Shown: one piece after another, positions 29,678 to 32,200 of the stretch
Numbering within the stretch: position 1 is the first letter of the stretch
Layout of the letters: the number at the start of each line of letters is the position of its first letter
Origin: Desulfobacterales bacterium
GTDB taxonomy: Bacteria; Desulfobacterota; Desulfobacteria; Desulfobacterales; JARGFK01
DNA: 32,200 nt
NCBI GenBank assembly: GCA_029211065.1
Contig: JARGFK010000051.1
Span: 1 to 32,200 of the forward strand
Direction: 5' to 3'
Made by a program: the position numbers and the translations under genes
Notes under the pieces: generated by a model
Told to the model about the DNA's origin: nothing
The model's database searches: none
What the model saw: the letters and a program-made list of their open reading frames with translations, nothing else

Positions 29678-32149
29678 ATGAAAAAGACGATCGCACTTTG
29701 CTTGCTTCTTGTCCTGGGGGTATTTATCGGAAACGCCTTTGGGGTCGAGGTGACCTTATTGGGATCCAACCAGTACATGCGGACCAGCGGCGGCTCCGAT
29801 CTTTATACGGACATATTTATCGGTGTACCCGGTGAAGGCCGCCTGGTTGTTAAAAATGGAAATCAAGACGGCGACAACCGCATCACCGATGCCGTCAGCA
29901 GCGCGGTCGTTAAGGTTAACGGCGTGGAGATATTCGGGCAAAATGATTTTAACCAGCAGGTTTATCTGTTGGAAGCTCCGGTCAATTTATCCGAAAGCAA
30001 CACGATTTCCGTCGAGCTGTGGAGCAGGCCGGACAGCTATCTGACCGTCGAGGTCATCGAAGATATTGCTCCGCCTATCGTCTCGATCACGGCAAATCCG
30101 GGGACTGTCTCAATCGGCGCCGCCGCCGTCCTGACCTGGAGCGCCGCAAATGCCGATGCCTGTATAATCGAACCCGGCATCGGCGCGGTTGCCGCCAACG
30201 GCTCTGTGACAGTCTCCCCCGCTCAGACCACCACTTACACCCTCACTGCGACCAACCTGGGCAGCGCCGCCAGTGCCGGTGTTACGGTCTCAGTAATTTA
30301 TCCGCCCGTCATTACGCTGATTGAACCGGACGGCAGCGACGATAATGCCGATGCGAGCTATACCATCACATGGATAGATGCCGATTCCGACAGTAATGCC
30401 GCTATTTCGCTTTACTATGATGCCGATAACAGCGGCGCGGACGGCACGCTGATTATAAACGGGCTGGCGGAAGATCCCGATCAACCTGAAGATGATGCCT
30501 ATGTCTGGGATACTTCCGAAATCCCCCAAGGCGAATATTATATCTATGCCGTTATTGATGACGGCGTGCATACGCCGGCGGTCGCTTACAGCGACGGCAC
30601 GGTCAATATTGTGCATAGCCTGCCGGCTGAAATCAAACTTACGCCCGCTGATCTGGCCGCCGGGGACGTTTTCGGGCAGTCGGCAGCCATCAGCGGCGAC
30701 ACTGCCATCATCGGCGCTCCGCATGACGATGACGGCGGCTATTATTCAGGCTCGGCATATATCTACAAACGCATTGGGGACGCATTTATCCAGCAGGCTA
30801 AACTGACGGCCGCCGACGCCTCCGCCTATGACTATTTCGGCTGGTCAGTTGCGATCCAGGGAGACACTGCCGTTGTTGGCGCCTACGGAGATGACGGCGG
30901 CGAAAGCTCCGGTTCGGTTTATATTTTTACGCGCACGGGGGAGACCTGGACCCAGCAGGCCAAGCTGACGGCCGGCGATGCGGAAGCGTATGACTATTTC
31001 GGATGGTCGGTTGCCATCAGCGGCGACACCGTTATTGCCGGCGCTTATGGAAACGATGACGCCGGCGAGAGCTCGGGCGCAGCCTATATCTTCACGCGCA
31101 CGGGGGAGGCCTGGACCCAGCAGGCCAAGCTGACGGCCGCGGATGCAGCCGCCTATGACTATTTTGGCAAATCGGTATCCATTAACGGGGACTACGCCAT
31201 TGTGGGTGCGCACGGCAGCGATGACCGCGGCGAAAGCTCCGGCGCGGCCTATGTGTTTATGTGGAACGGATCAGGCTGGATTCAAGACGCCAAGCTTACG
31301 GCTGGCGACGGTGAGGCGTATGACAATTTCGGGGTTTCCGTCGCTGTCAGCGGCAACCACGCCGTTGTGGGCGCTTCCGGTGATGATGACGGCGGCATTG
31401 ATTCCGGCGCAGCCTATATTTTCAGCACCTCGTCTCCATGGACCCAGCAAATCAAACTGACCGGCGCCAACGCCGGCGCCTATGCCCATTTCGGTTATTC
31501 TGTTGCTATCGGCTCCATTAACCTGCCGGGCAATCTTTACGTCGCGGTGGGCGCGCCCGGGTACGCCTATCCCACCCTTGGATACCCTGCCGGCGCGGTT
31601 TACGGGTATAGCGGCTACGGCAGCAAATGGAATATGCAAAGAATCATCACCGCAAGCAATCCGGCTCCGGACAGCCGTTTCGGAAGCGCGGTATCCGTCA
31701 GCAGCGGCGCTGCCTTGGTCGGCGCGCCCCGCAGCAGCAGCACCGGACAGAATTCAGGCGCCGCCTATGTTGTTTCGCTTTGCACCGTCCATATAAGCGC
31801 AGCTCCTGAAATCATTTATACCGGTCAATCCGCCACGCTGGCCTGGAATTCAACCAATGCCGACAACCTCAGCATTGAACCGGGCATCGGCGCCGTGCCT
31901 TCCAGCGGTTCACGCGCGGTTTCGCCCTCGCAGACCACAACCTATACCATCTCAGCTTCCGGGCCGGGCGGCATCGCCACGGACAGCGTCGCCGTCACGG
32001 TTGTTGACCCATCTGTGCCGCCAATGGTGAATATATCCGCAAATACCACCAGCATTTACGAAGGCGGTTACCTGACTCTGATCTGGAATTCAGAAAACGC
32101 CGAATCCTGTTCGATTGCACCTGGGGGTGCTGTCAAGTTTTTTGTGTAA
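29678..32149 (+). CDS. Secreted FG-GAP seven-repeat beta-propeller protein with Ig-like modules, 3' end interrupted
   Basis: The frame covers 823 codons. A signal peptide (MKKTIALCLLLVLGVFIGNAFG) is followed by a beta-sandwich-like domain and an Ig-like module (about 134-207: VSITANPGTVSIG...VLTWSAANADACIIEPGIG...SPAQTTTYTLTATN). A Ca-rich domain follows (about 211-312). Seven repeats (about 320-704) then have the pattern LTAxDAxAYDYFGxSVAIxGDxxVVGAxGDDDxGxxSGAAYIF, i.e. a complete FG-GAP propeller as in integrin alpha chains. The next Ig-like module (705-780) nearly repeats the first. A third begins VNISANTTSIYEGGYLTLIWNSENAESCSIAPG and is cut off after 'GAVKFFV', where the DNA turns into an IS-like end. 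The start has AGGAGA 8 nt upstream. It is probably a surface adhesin or matrix protein; the neighbouring pili make that plausible but not proven. Confidence 0.82.
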   Translation: MKKTIALCLLLVLGVFIGNAFGVEVTLLGSNQYMRTSGGSDLYTDIFIGVPGEGRLVVKNGNQDGDNRITDAVSSAVVKVNGVEIFGQNDFNQQVYLLEAPVNLSESNTISVELWSRPDSYLTVEVIEDIAPPIVSITANPGTVSIGAAAVLTWSAANADACIIEPGIGAVAANGSVTVSPAQTTTYTLTATNLGSAASAGVTVSVIYPPVITLIEPDGSDDNADASYTITWIDADSDSNAAISLYYDADNSGADGTLIINGLAEDPDQPEDDAYVWDTSEIPQGEYYIYAVIDDGVHTPAVAYSDGTVNIVHSLPAEIKLTPADLAAGDVFGQSAAISGDTAIIGAPHDDDGGYYSGSAYIYKRIGDAFIQQAKLTAADASAYDYFGWSVAIQGDTAVVGAYGDDGGESSGSVYIFTRTGETWTQQAKLTAGDAEAYDYFGWSVAISGDTVIAGAYGNDDAGESSGAAYIFTRTGEAWTQQAKLTAADAAAYDYFGKSVSINGDYAIVGAHGSDDRGESSGAAYVFMWNGSGWIQDAKLTAGDGEAYDNFGVSVAVSGNHAVVGASGDDDGGIDSGAAYIFSTSSPWTQQIKLTGANAGAYAHFGYSVAIGSINLPGNLYVAVGAPGYAYPTLGYPAGAVYGYSGYGSKWNMQRIITASNPAPDSRFGSAVSVSSGAALVGAPRSSSTGQNSGAAYVVSLCTVHISAAPEIIYTGQSATLAWNSTNADNLSIEPGIGAVPSSGSRAVSPSQTTTYTISASGPGGIATDSVAVTVVDPSVPPMVNISANTTSIYEGGYLTLIWNSENAESCSIAPGGAVKFFV

Positions 32150-32200
32150 AATTTTTATCAGCCAGTTTTTTGAAGAATGGCAGATTCTTGCGCACTTTTC
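32123..32200. mobile_element. Probable IS256-type insertion sequence end, cut by the window
   Basis: From about 32123 the DNA changes abruptly from a conserved Ig-like coding pattern to GGGGGTGCTGTCAAGTTTTTTGTGTAAAAT-like sequence, AT-rich and with stops in all frames. TTGTGTAAAA is also found in the terminal repeats of IS256-family elements. No transposase gene is visible before the window ends, so the family is an inference. Confidence 0.4.

Overview
The window looks like a chromosomal segment of a Gram-negative, probably sulfate-reducing Desulfobacterota (Desulfobacterales-type deltaproteobacterium). This is inferred from the mix of gene families (FmdB zinc ribbon, DUF721, HflKC, a PilY1-type pilus locus, an apparent selenoprotein) and the moderate GC content. 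No marker here names a species.

Region 1 (1-4.6 kb, minus strand) is a housekeeping cluster. Two serine tRNA genes, tRNA-Ser(CGA) and tRNA-Ser(GGA), are followed by dnaX, the ybaB/ebfC nucleoid protein, recR, a YkgJ-type cysteine-cluster protein and a glutamate-racemase homologue that has lost both catalytic cysteines. dnaX carries an A7 run where a -1 shift would end translation six codons later, as in gamma-subunit formation.

Region 2 (4.6-14.0 kb) holds a flavin reductase, a TrmN6-type methyltransferase and a DUF721/DciA-like protein on the minus strand. A proteostasis group follows on the plus strand: hflK-hflC, an unknown protein with two HExxH motifs, an FmdB zinc ribbon, groES-groEL and a LysM protein. 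A 32-residue bS22/mS38-like ribosomal protein (TTG start) sits on the minus strand between hflC and the HExxH gene.

Region 3 (14.4-29.0 kb, minus strand) is a type IV pilus minor-pilin/adhesin locus. In transcription order it reads fimT/gspH-pilW-pilV-pilX-pilY1-DsbA-like oxidoreductase-DUF4124 protein-protein with four WK repeats-pilin-PilB/GspE ATPase-three-TM protein. Three genes are unusual. The oxidoreductase has an in-frame TGA exactly at the first cysteine of its CxxC motif, with a SECIS-like hairpin right behind it, so it is most likely a selenoprotein. The pilin is frameshifted by an exact 8-bp tandem duplication. The pilX start region has absorbed an interspersed palindromic repeat, giving a leader of about 65 residues. 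The cysteine-rich PilY1 next to the oxidoreductase suggests that the selenoprotein handles its disulfides.

Region 4 (29.0-32.2 kb) is a 670-bp divergent intergenic region with sigma54-like promoters on both sides and two NtrC-like dyads 20 bp apart. It is followed by a large secreted protein with a seven-repeat FG-GAP beta-propeller and Ig-like modules. Its reading frame ends abruptly inside the third Ig-like module, at what looks like the terminus of an IS256-type insertion sequence running off the window.
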